Shown: one piece after another, positions 26,101-36,144 of the stretch
How positions within the stretch are numbered: position 1 is the first letter of the stretch
Layout: every line of letters begins with the position of its first letter
Source: Tulasnella sp. 424
Taxonomy: Eukaryota > Basidiomycota > Agaricomycetes > Cantharellales > Tulasnellaceae
Reading direction: 5' to 3'
Length of the DNA stretch: 64,000 nt
Assembly: GCA_019633425.1 (NCBI GenBank)
Contig: WSUB01000002.1
Span: 248,001 to 312,000 of the forward strand
Notes under the pieces: model-generated
Told to the model about the DNA's origin: nothing
Database searches by the model: none
The model's input: the letters and a program-made list of their open reading frames with translations, nothing else
Position numbers and translations under genes: made by a program

Positions 26101-27464
26101 GCTTGGGATCCGAACGGAAACAGGCCGCGGCACGGTGTCCGAAAGCGTTGTAATCGACGTGAGAGGAGCCGAGACGGAGCGGATAGTCGGAGGAATGGAA
26201 GGAACTGGGTCTTTCTCGACAGGCGGAGGGGGAGGAGCAAGGTTTGGAGGATGATCCTCCAAGGAAGGTGTACGGTACTCATACTCAACAGGGCCAGCTG
26301 ATGAAACGAAGGAAGAGAGGTTGCGAATGGCAGGTGGAGCGGGTTCTGGAGCTGTTGGATCCGGAGAGGTTAGATCGCGTCGCTTTAGTAAATGAATGTG
26401 TGCTTACACTTTGGACGACGGCCACCAAATACCTCCTTGATGGTGTTTTCCTTGCGACCCCGGCTTAATCCGATGCTCCACTTCCACTTCTCCTTGTCTT
26501 TCGCGTCAACGTTCTCCTTGTCTGGCGAGGATCCGGTGCTGAGACGAAGGGTGGAAGATTTCGACTTGAGAATGCTGCTGAGCCTACTGATCGAACCCTT
26601 CTCCTTGAGAGTGGGGGTCGCGGCGCGAGTCGACGTAGCGGAAACAGGAGTGTTGACATCCTTGTCTTTCGTCTGGCCATTGGTCTTGTCGCCAAGAGCC
26701 CATCCAAGGTCGAGGGCAAGGCGGGACTTCTTTTTCTTCACCAAGACAGGGGTATCCTGTGAGTTCGGCTCATCGGTATACACACGAAGGGTATTCTCCT
26801 TCTGTGTCCGGATTGTGCCGTTCGACCGCACTGACGCTGTCGTAGTTCGGACACTTGAAGCTCCGATTGAGGAATGCCTCGCCCGATCGTTGTTCTTGGA
26901 TGAAGAGCCGTCCTCAGTCTTGACAGGAAGGATGGCGACTGGCTCAGGCTTGGAATGAAGTTGAGTGTGGATGGGAGCAGCCACTGGAGGAGCTATTCGG
27001 CGAGCGGATGCGAACTGATGAGGATTGCCGACCGTTCTTGGTGGTGGTGGTGGCGGGACGACATTCCAGTCCGAGGGAGGTTGATACGAATTCTCGTCGT
27101 TGAGAGGGCGTCGTAGGGACTTGGCGGCAGGTCGAGATGCTGAGATCGTCGAGCCGGTTACTGAAGACGTTGGTTGATTGGATGGTTGAAGTGGTTTCTT
27201 GGGCACTAATACTCGCTTAGAGCCGCCCTTTTTACTCGGAAGCAATGGAGGAGCCAAAGAGCCGTCCGATGTAGTGGTGGATGTGGAAGCAATCGAGAGG
27301 ATGGAATCGTCACCTGCGGAGGGAACGAGTGGGTGTAGAGCGGGGATAGTCGGTTGTTGACGCGGAGTTGCCTCTTCAGCGGCACGTGAGGCAAACGCGG
27401 TTCGAGGTTGAGAGCCGAGCACCGGTGAAGGAGCGCGGGCACGAAGAGATCCGAACATGTTCAT
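20194..27464 (-). CDS. Large disordered Ser/Pro/Arg-rich protein of unknown function (2291 aa)
   Basis: Eight exons, minus strand: 26408-27464, 25233-26351, 24580-25179, 23241-24523, 21603-23184, 20993-21547, 20348-20939, 20194-20281; 6876 nt, 2291 residues, all phases consistent. It starts MNMFGSLRARAPSPVLGSQP. Most of the chain is low-complexity with Ser, Pro, Thr, Arg and many SP/TP and RxxS sites, so it is probably a phosphoprotein scaffold. The only segment that looks folded and conserved is near the C-terminus: VDWESEFGVMLRQYYSLQ, then a Trp-Leu-Asp-Thr-Asp-Phe stretch, then FNPPRNPAGIQALLEHSQKT. This arrangement recalls conserved fungal proteins without an assigned function, but I do not recognise a named family. 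No membrane segment or catalytic motif was seen. The protein contains a 30-residue tandem duplication. Confidence 0.75.
25972..26147 (-). repeat. 90-bp in-frame tandem duplication in the 2291-aa protein
   Basis: Units 25972-26057 and 26062-26147 (period 90 bp) encode two 30-residue copies with the core PRPVSVRIPSGPS followed by HH/HY-RT. They differ at several third-codon positions and a few residues (TVPRP/TLPRP, TRHHH/AKHHY, TLSANA/TFSADA), so the duplication is not very recent and has been kept in frame. Confidence 0.85.
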
Positions 27465-28299
27465 GATGGTCTGTTAGAGGTTGGGCTGAGCAAATGGGTC
27501 AGTGATAGGACCCTAGGCACCACGTGTATTCGATCAAACACTGACCTTGGAGGGGCGTTCAAAAAAGCGTAGAAGAAAGCAAACAGGAAAGCAGAAGAGG
27601 TCCGAAGATACAAAAAATGACGAGGCGTATGTCGTTTGGTTGAAATGCGTAGTGGAGTCGTTTCGTTTTCAGTGAGAGTTGCGTTGATTTCGTAATATGG
27701 AAGTTAAACTGGGTATCGGTGGGGGACTTTGAGTATCGGCGCAGAGACCAGAACCTTTCGCACAACCGGGCGAGGAAAGGTAGCTAATTCTAGCGTGCCG
27801 TGGTGGATGGTTGGGGGGTTGAAGTTGCTTGAAGAGTTGGGATGCGTGGCGATGTTCACCACGGTTGGATGGGGTTGTGTTGAGAAAGCTTGAGAGCGGG
27901 TCGAACCTCGAGAGGTCGTGCGGCTCGTGTATTAGACTGTCGTTAGGATCCTTGACGCTGGCTGGGAGACGACACGGATGGTGAGCAAGGTTATTGAGAC
28001 GATGGCGGATGGCAATAATTGCAATTCGAACCAGGCACTCACCGTTAGAGAGATGGAGAAAATTGGACTTATCTAAAACTTCCCCCGTCTGCTACTGCTG
28101 CCGCTGCTGCTGCTTCTTCTTCTTCCGCTGTCTTGAGGGTGGACGAAGGAGGGTCGTCGACGGAGGGAGAGAGAGGATTGGGATAAGGCTGTGAATGTGA
28201 AAGAGTTCGAACCTCCTGCTCTCCCAGGTCAACAAACCGAGACCTTCCAATCACGTGACCACATTGCAACGCGTCACGCCCCAACAACCCGCGCCGTGT
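27465..28299. other. 5' region of the 2291-aa gene with a CTG/CTT-type microsatellite
   Basis: About 830 bases. A trinucleotide-rich tract (ctgctgccgctgctgctg, then cttcttcttcttccg) occupies about 28090-28128. It probably lies in the promoter or 5' UTR of the minus-strand gene. No coding potential was recognised. Confidence 0.5.
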
Positions 28300-28386
28300 G
28301 CCCGTCTTGGTGGCGCAGTGGGAACCACCTGGGTCCTCTCGGATGTGGAATCCGAGAAGGTGTCGGTTCGAATCCGACGATGGGCA
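28300..28386 (+). tRNA. tRNA-like gene, isotype not resolved (87 nt)
   Basis: A 7-bp acceptor stem GCCCGTC (28300-28306) pairs with GATGGGC near the 3' end, followed by discriminator A at 28386. The T arm is perfect: GTCGG-TTCGAAT-CCGAC. Pol III box A (TGGCGCAGTGGG) and box B (GGTTCGAATCC) are both present. A GGTGG/CCACC hairpin stands in the D-arm position and a CTCGGAT/ATCCGAG hairpin follows. However, the D-arm region is about 12 nt longer than normal and no standard 7-nt anticodon loop with U33 can be drawn without ambiguity. It is either a divergent or pseudo tRNA, or one with an atypical insertion. Only a short T run follows, so the terminator is weak. Confidence 0.55.
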
Positions 28387-29208
28387 CCCCTTTCTCCCCA
28401 CACTTCTTACGGTTCAAGCCGTCCGATTACGCCAATCCGATTACGCCAACTCCGTTCCCGCTCCCCCCTTCTGCGCCTAAGTTTACGCCAAAAACAGTTT
28501 CCGCCTTTTCTGCATGTACTTAACCTCCCTAGGAGGCCCCGGCTTCGCCGGGACCGCGCCTTGACGCCCTTAAGGCTGTCTGCTTGCGGTATATAAATGG
28601 AGATTCCAATCCAAACCCGCGCCTTGATCCCTTCACGCTTCACCATCGATTATCAGCACCCAGCATCTCCGCTTGCGCCCATTTGAGTGTGATTGACAGC
28701 AGTCACAAAGACGCCCACAAAATGATGTGCGTTCCGACCCCATCGGAATGCTTGTAGTCTATTTACTCGGGTAGCGCTAGCCCGTCAGCGGACATAACAT
28801 GGCCAAGCCCGACATCATGTATCAGAGAGGATAGCTCACTATCGACGGGAGCCTCTTAGCTTAATTCCGCAGAATTTCATGCTTATGTTCGCCCGTGCGT
28901 CATGGTCTTGTTGGAGTCTAGCGACCTCGGGCCTTTGAGACATCTTCTCTCTCTTTCTATATAGATATCTCTGCTCTCTGGCTCTCGCTTCCGCTGGGAC
29001 TGACGACTCGGGCTAGCACGACAGCCCGTCGGAGACGGCGTGTACTCAACCTTAACAGTGCATATTTTAGGGCTTCCAAGGGGGACGTCGGACTTGATAT
29101 CTAGCCGCCCATGACGCTGAGATATTCATGTCCTCCCAAACTATATAAATATGGATAGTCCATAGCGATGAATATACAACACACTTCAGAGCTTCTCTTC
29201 TTGTAGCT
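28387..29208. other. Intergenic region with an orphan promoter-like block
   Basis: Holds a TATA-like element at about 28590, a pyrimidine-rich leader and the context acaaaATG near 28722 followed by a donor-like gtgcgt, but no coding exon follows. The second half is the promoter of the SDR gene, with TATATAAAT at 29142-29150. Confidence 0.4.
29142..29150 (+). promoter_or_regulatory. TATA-like element of the first SDR gene
   Basis: TATATAAAT lies 59-67 bases before the ATG at 29209, a plausible core-promoter distance. Assigned by sequence match only. Confidence 0.5.
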
Positions 29209-30810
29209 ATGAGCTTGTCTATCCCAGAAAAGGAAGTACTCACTGCCGCTAGGCTCGAAGCCGTTCGCAAACGGCTTGAAGACATCCCCCGTGGAACCAA
29301 GTTGGTGAGGCTTGCATGGTGCCCGGTCATCTCATCATGGTGATATTCATGATTCTTTTATGTAGGCGGGCAAAGTTTGTATCATTACGGGGACCAACTC
29401 TCTAAGAGGCATCGGGTAAGCTAGAATGCCATGCATATATATAACTCAGGAAACGAGACTAATATTTCATCCACGGATATAGATACGCCAGTGCACTCGC
29501 CTTTGCGAGAGAAGGTGCGTATCATATCCTGAATCTTCAGGTAGCCTTCTGATCTTTCTTTTGCCCGACGGGTTCCAGGGGCGTTACACCTTTATCTTCT
29601 CGACCCATTCGACAATAATTCCGCCCAAATCAAAGAGTCTCTCCAGAAAATCCACCCAGACGTAAAGGTACGAGTATAAGTCCAAGCTACCTCTTTGAGC
29701 GAGCTAGTTGATGCTTGGTTTTCATGCAGGTGACAATCGTCAAAGGAGACGCCTCCGACGAAGGCGTCGTTTCCTCCCTTTGCCAGAAGGCTTTAGACGA
29801 AGAAGGTCGCCTCGACGTCTATTACGCCAATGGAGGGATATGCACCTGGAAGCCACTCGTTGACACATCGTATGAAGACTTCATGAGTACGATCAAGGGC
29901 AACTCGGGCTCGTGAGTGGAATCACGGTCGGCTCATCGGTCATGTGTTTGCTGAATCTTCACCTGGAAGAGCCTTCTTGGCTCTGAAGCATGGATCTCGA
30001 GCCATGGCGGTCACCTCGGCCAATAAGCTGGATAGCGGTGGTAGCATTATCTTTACCTCGTCCCTTGCAGGGCTGAGGGGAAACACAGGATCGGTCGACT
30101 GTACGCCTTCCGCTTCAATTAACGTTAACAAAATGGTCAGGCTGACGCTTCATTACACTACCAGACAGCGCTTCCAAAGCAGCGTAAGTTACTACTTGTC
30201 TCATCCATCTATTTGTCTAATTCATTTGTCTCGTAGAATCAATAGCATCGCAATGACCGGAGCCGTCCAGGTTACGGGCCAAAACATTCGCGTCAACAGC
30301 ATCTGCCCGGGTATAATTGATGTACGCGGTCCCTTATAGCGCCGTGCTCTCCTGGGTACTTAAAATTTATTTGATAGACCAATATGGTAGCTGGCGTATT
30401 CAACGCGTACGAAGCCGAGGGAAAGAGGAACCAGCTTGGCTGGTCCACTCCCCTTCAGAGGCACGCTCTGCCCGGAGAGGTTAGTTCCGGATTTGGGACA
30501 GAGCACATCGACGCTAAAACTAGCCTTTGTTTCTTCGCCTCTGGCATAGATCGCTTCGGCCGCACTGTTTTTGGCTTCTGGTACGATGATCCATCATGGC
30601 TGAGCATTCCTGGATGCTAACAACTGTTTCCCACACCAGATGATTCTAGCTTCGTCAACGGGCAGAACTTCATTGTAGATGGAGGTAAGCTTTCATGTTA
30701 TATGTATTCTTGCAGTCGGGCGCTTGCTTACACGTCTTCCACCCGCACTCGCAGGACTTGGTGGAGGAGTTCCTGCCGTGGATGAACCTATTTCGAAGAT
30801 GGCGAAGTAG
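29209..30810 (+). CDS. Short-chain dehydrogenase/reductase (classical SDR)
   Basis: Twelve exons: 29209-29304, 29366-29415, 29483-29514, 29579-29667, 29730-29911, 29970-30100, 30165-30183, 30237-30321, 30378-30479, 30550-30580, 30640-30684, 30755-30810; 918 nt, 305 residues. The Rossmann cofactor motif is TGTNSLRGIG (40-49), DVYYANGG stands for the usual NNAG, the catalytic serine lies in IFTSSLAG, and the catalytic Tyr-x-x-x-Lys is YSASK (194-198) assembled over two introns. IRVNSICPGIIDTNM and NGQNFIVDGG are typical of NAD(P)(H)-dependent SDRs. The extra 30-residue N-terminus precedes the usual start of the fold. The substrate cannot be predicted; similar fungal genes often act in alcohol or secondary metabolism. 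Degenerate partial copies of this gene lie just downstream. Confidence 0.9.
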
Positions 30811-31189
30811 CAGTCCGATTGATAGCATTGCATGGAGTCAGATGTGTTTCTCTGTATCTAAATTTGAAGACATTTCGAGTTCTTGTAATAAGTGACGATG
30901 CTCCGTCCCGTGGCCGGGTCGCACCCCGTCACCTCATTCGAACAGAGCTTCGCACCCATTCTTCTTCCGAACACTCATACCTTGTATGCGTGTTTGCAAC
31001 GCACGTAAGCGCGAGATGTATACTTGCGACTCCAAATCGATGTTGTCTTCTTGGAAGCTTTTGGCATCAGACGGCGCACCCGAAGCTACTTAAGTTCCTG
31101 TTCGACTCATCTCATCTATTCACCCCTTCTCACTCGCCCGTATCACAAAATTAATATTGTCCCAATGATCACCTAGACCTGCCTAGGCC

Positions 31190-31575
31190 GAGGGGCAAAA
31201 CGTTCGTGCCAACAGCTTCCGCCCACGTAATATGGACCTACACGGTTACTTGTAACGCCCCTATTTTCCGAGATACTCACCATATATCCTATAGACAAAC
31301 CTACCAGCTAGCTTGTTCGACGCATGCGAAGTCGAGGAAAGAGGCGCCGGCTTGGCTGGATCACTCCCTTCAGAGCGATGCGCTGCCTGAACAGGTTAGT
31401 TTTGGTCCTTGGAGTCGGGACTCAACACCTCAACCTTAAGAACTATCTTTTGCTTCTCTACACGCAGCATGGATCGCTACGGCCGCTTAATTTCTGCCTT
31501 CTGGTACGACGACCTACAAACACTGAACCTCTAACAGCCGTTCCCGTACGACGCTGACGGCAGATCTGCAGAATT
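31190..31575 (+). pseudogene. Decayed partial copy of the upstream SDR gene (exons 8-11 region)
   Basis: Nucleotide similarity to 30290-30660 is visible along the whole stretch. Examples are gggGCAAAACgTTCGtGcC against the GQNIRVN segment, CGAaGtCGAGGaAAGAGGcg with gGCTTGGCTGGaTCACTCCC, the same intron donor gGTTAGTT, ATCGCTaCGGCCGC and CTTCTGGTACGA. Introns are included, so it arose by DNA duplication, not retroposition. Substitutions and indels destroy the frame; no start codon or N-terminal half is present. Confidence 0.75.
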
Positions 31576-31686
31576 CCTACTATCTACTTGAGCCCCCCTC
31601 CTCCGACCAAGAATGTTGCTGGACAGTACCACTACGTCAGGCAGTCGGAGAGGTTGGACCACTGCAGCACTGATAGTAGCGGCAGC

Positions 31687-32061
31687 CTAGGCCTCTCTGG
31701 CAGCTAGTTCGGCATCCGCTTCCTGCTCGGAGACAATCCGAACGTAATTGGCGGGGAACCACCCGCGTTCACCTCCTAGCCAACCGTCCCACCACCCGCT
31801 TGGTTGTCGTGACAAAACTTCGATGACGTCTCCGCGACGGAATGAGAGTGAGTTGGCGTCGGTTCCCTGATAGTCGTACAGCGCTCGAACGAAGAACGTC
31901 TCTTGCCACTGTTGACCATCTGCGTTCGGACCTGGGGCCTCTGTTTGAGCTGCTGCTGCTGCTGCTGCCGCTGCTTGTTGAGATTGATGATTGGGATCGT
32001 TCTGGTCTTCGCCGTTAGTGATGGGATTTGCAAAGGAGGCTGAGTAGTCGTAAATGGACAT
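31687..32061 (-). CDS. Small SH3-domain protein, similar to the N-terminus of Cdc25-type RasGEFs
   Basis: Single-exon ORF of 124 residues starting MSIYDYSASFANPITNGEDQ. A polyalanine run encoded by GCT/GCA-type repeats (about 31950-31976) is followed by one complete SH3 domain: ALYDYQG, then LSFRRGDVIEVL, GWWDGWLGGERGWFPANYV. All SH3 ligand-groove residues (ALYDY, WW, P-x-x-Y) are there. The start and domain resemble the amino end of fungal Cdc25/Ste6 Ras exchange factors, but the GEF part is absent and the frame ends at TAG soon after EADAELAAREA. It is therefore either a genuine stand-alone adaptor or a truncated duplicate. It lies between two decayed SDR copies. Confidence 0.6.
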   Translation of the reverse strand: MSIYDYSASFANPITNGEDQNDPNHQSQQAAAAAAAAAQTEAPGPNADGQQWQETFFVRALYDYQGTDANSLSFRRGDVIEVLSRQPSGWWDGWLGGERGWFPANYVRIVSEQEADAELAAREA

Positions 32062-32379
32062 GATTCAAATTTAGGCTGATGAAGAGGGGGGCGGGGAAGA
32101 AGTAAGAATGCCCGATGTCGGACAGGAGTACTAAACGACGAGTGAAAAGGTTGAAGGGCGAAAGAGTATATAGGGGTAATCGAGGGTAGGCGTCAGGGGA
32201 CACGGTGCGAGAGAAAACTAAGGGGTTTTGTTTGGCTATGGGCATCGTTTCGCCCCATTGCGGTACCTCTTCTCATTCGAATAGAGCTTCGTTCGGAAGA
32301 GCAAAACGTAGAGTCGCGACCACAAATCGATTTTGGGCCTCTCGGACGCCTCTGGCGCCCCACGACCTATGTACCTTCT

Positions 32380-32665
32380 AGGCCGAAGGGACGAGGAACC
32401 TGATTGGATGGGCTGCCCCGCTTCAAAGGCATGCACTACCACAAGAGGTGAGCTCTTGATCTTCGTCGGTGAGATGGAATTTGGTGAGGCTTATCCACGA
32501 ATTGTCGCGCTTTTGCCAAACAGACTTGCTCATTGCGTCTGGTACGACAATGTTCCTCGGACTCTACTGCCCCATTGACGTATGTTCCCTCGTCGAGCGA
32601 CAGATGATTCCAGCTCTGTGAACGGGCAAAACATTGCTGTTGATGGCGTTAAGCTGGGCTACCCA
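32380..32665 (+). pseudogene. Second decayed SDR copy (exons 9-11 region)
   Basis: Matches the SDR at 30410-30685: GAAGGGAcGAGGAACC then TGG-TGGgCTgCCCCgCTTCAaAGGCA, GTCTGGTACGAcaAT, and ACAGATGATTCcAGCTctGTgAACGGGCAaAACaTTGctGTtGATGG. The exon order and part of the introns are kept, but the frame is broken in several places. Upstream, 32265-32335 also matches 30930-31050 (ctcattcgaacagagcttcg-type segment), so the duplicated block was longer than the gene fragment itself. Confidence 0.7.
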
Positions 32666-33325
32666 TAACCCCCCGGTGAAACCGGACACGAAACCGACCC
32701 CAATTTGCAAAACAGGGCTCGGAGAGCGGGTCAAGGTCAAAGACTTCATGGCGGACTACTTAGGAAGCAACCGGGCGTGGGAAATAAAACTTTCCATTGC
32801 AGCGACTGTTGCCGGTGTCGCAGCTATCACATCGTCGCTGTCAATCATGGTTGCCCTTGCAGTGACCTGGGTTGCAGCCGTGAATTGGAACGCCGCTCGT
32901 ACCGCCAGGAATGCCTTGTTCCCCACAACATAGGAGCTCGAAAAATCGCTTGTAGAATTCGCCAATAACCTAAACGACGTCGACTCGGAGACAAACCGGA
33001 CCTCAAATTCGCCTTCTGTTCCGGACGATCCCTGCAAAGCCTGCTGTGGGCCGATCCGAGTGGTCGAGAAGTCTCAGGTCCTTGACCCGCCAGACACTGA
33101 ATTTTCGCGAAGTTTCTCTCAGGCTTTTGACGAAGCTGTAAAGAGAGAGCTGGTCAAACGGAGAGAGGCGAATGCAGAGTATGATTTGGCCTTGTTCAAA
33201 CAACCTATTTACGGATATATCCCTCCCCTGACTCGTATTTCGCCCGACCTATGTACCTATCGTTTATTGAGCCTGATGTTGAATTTTACGCATTTGATGG
33301 GGGGATCACAGACGACTGGGTTGTG
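32634..33325 (+). pseudogene. Relic ORF with one in-frame stop, predicted single membrane helix
   Basis: The same reading frame is open from 32634 to the TAG at 32931-32933 and again from 32934 to 33325, i.e. about 230 codons with a single amber codon. The first half has a hydrophobic helix (LSIAATVAGVAAITSSLSIM and onward). The second half is hydrophilic with a CKACCG motif, then helix-like EAVKRELVKRREANAEYDLA. I do not recognise a family. The beginning overlaps the SDR relic, so the true start is probably lost or lies at an unseen exon. It may be a recently disabled gene; an intron removing the stop is possible but I found no convincing sites. Confidence 0.4.
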
Positions 33326-34363
33326 ACTCTAGGGGATTAAGCGTCCTGGACCGGGTGAACACCGCTTTTCGAAGGGGACGTCGTTTCGGCTTTAGCCGAC
33401 CTTGGTTGCACCCTCTCGTTTTCTTTACAATAACGCTAGCGGAGGCTCCTTTAGGACCCACATCTGCATAGTGAAGTCACCGCGAATTCGATCAGCCATT
33501 TCTGACCTTCTCGTCTATCGCAAGCTCCGGTGTTGTTCCACCGATCTACATGAACGGCACGAGGATGAAGCCCCCTACAGGTCCTATCAAAACTTCCTGT
33601 TGACTGGCTATTTGACGATTGTGTTTATTTCCTTCAGCGCATGACAGGGCTTGGGGGATCCTAAGCTTTTGCTGCGCTCTCCGTTGAATCTCATTTATCG
33701 ATGTATCCTTGGCTGTCATACTATCATAATACCGCACGACTTCAGTATATCCATGTCAATTATGACTATAGACCACTGGTGGTACTTTTCGATTGTGGGG
33801 GACGCTGAGATCAAGTTTTCTGGAAATGGGAGGGGCGAGAGTGTCAGGGGCCCAGTGTTGGCAGATGCCTTCCAGTCCAATCGCCTCGACATTCCTCGAT
33901 CCTGAATCTCCTGTATCCAAATCGTCAGCTCCCAGCGAACGACTCATAATAGCTCTCAGCTCGTGTTCAAGTGAAAATGACGCCTGCATTTGGTCCCGTT
34001 GCTTACTCGATCAGTCGTTTATATACTTGGTCACTCCTCCACGTCTACAGCATCCTGCCTCTCCCCACCTCCCACCTCACCTTCCCCCTTCCTTAGAGAA
34101 CTGAGTTCCTCCAAAGCTCTACGCTCCTCGCTATCAACTGTACTATTCACTCGCCTTTCCCTGCATCTCGGTAGCGGCTTAGCTCTCCATATCCTCTAAC
34201 CCCAGTCACCACCCGCTGAACCCTCCAGCCCTTGTCGACCGGCTTCCTTCTACTACATCCCTCTTTAAGAACCTCACTGTGTGTGTATCTCCGTAGCCGC
34301 CTGTCGGTAAAGTTAGCTGATCTTTGCGCAATGCTCTTCTAGGTCGGTGATAGGACTGCCATC
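33326..34363. other. Intergenic region, 1 kb
   Basis: No recognisable gene. Short open frames on both strands (for example minus 33756-33989) have no family features. The last 200 bases are pyrimidine-rich and probably form the promoter and 5' UTR of the next gene. Confidence 0.45.
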
Positions 34364-36144
34364 ATGGTACCACAACAAACCCAAGTAAGTGCCCATTCCC
34401 TCCGTGTAGTATTTCCAGGGCTCTCTATTCTGACACACTATTATGCTTGCCAGTGCTCCTTGCTCTCTGCTCGTACTCCCGCACAACTGTCTCAGGCCGC
34501 ACCCCTAGAACGCGACCACACCATCCCCAAGGCCTCTGACGACGTCATCGCGTCGCCTGGCAGCGAACACGGTGGGCAAAGACTCGCCACTTCTACTATA
34601 ACACAAGTCAAAAGGCCACACGATGGTAGTGGATTGGTTAGCGTGAGTAATTTCGATAAGAAATATTAGCTGGAGGCTCACTTTCCTTGTTTCTAGGTGG
34701 GACCGCGGCCACTCATTCTTGGCACTTTCAGGGTTACCTCTCCCAAAGTAAACACTCGCTCCCGCCCCGCTCCTTCAGGTGGTATTGATTATATCTCACA
34801 CATTCCTTGAATTGTAGTCGCGCCCTTCTTCATCCTCAACCCGAGTCCCTTCCGCTCGTCGGTGGTCTTATACACCTCCCCTCTCACCTCCTTCTCCGCC
34901 CTCGCTCTCTCCAGTCGCGGATGAAGTTGAGACCTTGAAGGATCAACTGGCCGCGAGCGAGGCTCTGGTGAAGCTTGCGATGAAGGAGAAGTTCGAAGCA
35001 ATCGACGCGTCTCAGAAGTTGTGGCTCGACATCCAATACCTTCAAGAGCAACAGGCTGAGTGGGAGAAGGAGAAGAAAGACCTGACGGCCAAACTGATCT
35101 CCCGTGAAGAGGAGGAGGCAACCCTGGTGGTTTCGCCTCCGTCCGAAGGAGTCTGGTTCGCCGGATCAAGCAAGGAGCGCCGGTCGCTCCCAAAAGCACA
35201 CTCATCCCTTCTCTCGACAACCCATCTCAGCCAACGCGACGGCAACTTGAAGACTCCGCCTGCGGAAGAGCTCCCAGTTCCACAAATCATTGTCAGTCCG
35301 CCAACCGATTCGGATGGCCACCCTGAGCCAGAGGTCAACAAGCGTTCCAAACGGAGTCCAAGACCGAGTGCAGGGGGAGAGACCACCAACGTCTACTTAT
35401 CCCCGCCCTCAGACCCCCCTTCCCCAAGATCCCCATGGGCATCCACGCCATCTCGTCGAGCATTACTCGACGCACTCGGGCTCCCATGTCTTCCAGGCAG
35501 CCCGCTCGATTTGGTCGAACCTCAACCGACTCGTTCGGTCTCGCGCCCACCTCCTCCCCAGCCAGATTTGAATGACCTGGTGTCTCAAACTGCCAGTGTT
35601 GGGAAGGATATTCATCTCAGATCTCCTGAGCGTCGGGTGCCCCACGACCGCTCCAAGTTGCCTCGTGCGCACGGAGATGGCCCTGCAAGCAGAAGGTTCG
35701 TAGCTTGCCTACCAGCGAACGGTGCTTCAAATATACTGACGAATTTCCTTGTCCAGCCATCCGATAAACGCGCCGATCTCGACTTGGCGATCTCGTAATG
35801 CACCATCCGAGTCCCCAAACTGGCTGGCCAGTCATGAACCGCAAGTCGACCTATCCCTCTTGCGCAGGTCCGCAAGTGAAACCCCAATGGTCGAATCTCG
35901 GGGTGGTGGGATGTTTATGCCCGCTTCGTAAGTCCCTTTGCATCGTTCCATGGCTAGGGCTAAGATGAATTACTTGGTTAGCTCTCTGCGAGAGGAAGCA
36001 GGCGACCCGAAGCCTCAAAAGCAATCGCGGCTCCGGAAGCTGTTAAGTAAAGGGAGATCTGTGATCTGTAAGTCACTGCTCTACCTTCGACAACTCTATG
36101 AATTGTTAATCACGTTCTTTTCACACACAGCACGCATTCTATAA
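34364..36144 (+). CDS. Coiled-coil, Pro/Ser-rich protein of unknown function (475 aa)
   Basis: Seven exons: 34364-34384, 34454-34636, 34697-34747, 34818-35695, 35757-35927, 35958-36067, 36131-36144; 1428 nt, 475 residues. After a disordered start there is one predicted coiled coil (VADEVETLKDQLAASEALVK through KKDLTAKLISREEEEA, roughly residues 118-180). A long Pro/Ser-rich segment with repeated SPPSD/SPPTD motifs follows, then a basic C-terminus (KQSRLRKLLSKGRSVI). The last exon codes only four residues before the stop. No enzyme motif, signal peptide or membrane segment. No named family recognised. Confidence 0.7.

Noticed and set aside
11664..29208. Metabolic gene cluster (APS kinase, amylase, SDR nearby)
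   Set aside because: Functions are unrelated, strands are mixed, and no backbone synthase or pathway regulator is present; ordinary gene neighbourhood is more likely.
29912..30236. SDR gene thought to be a pseudogene because the long frames are interrupted
   Set aside because: Short introns including a 19-nt exon restore the YSASK active site and a full 305-residue product.
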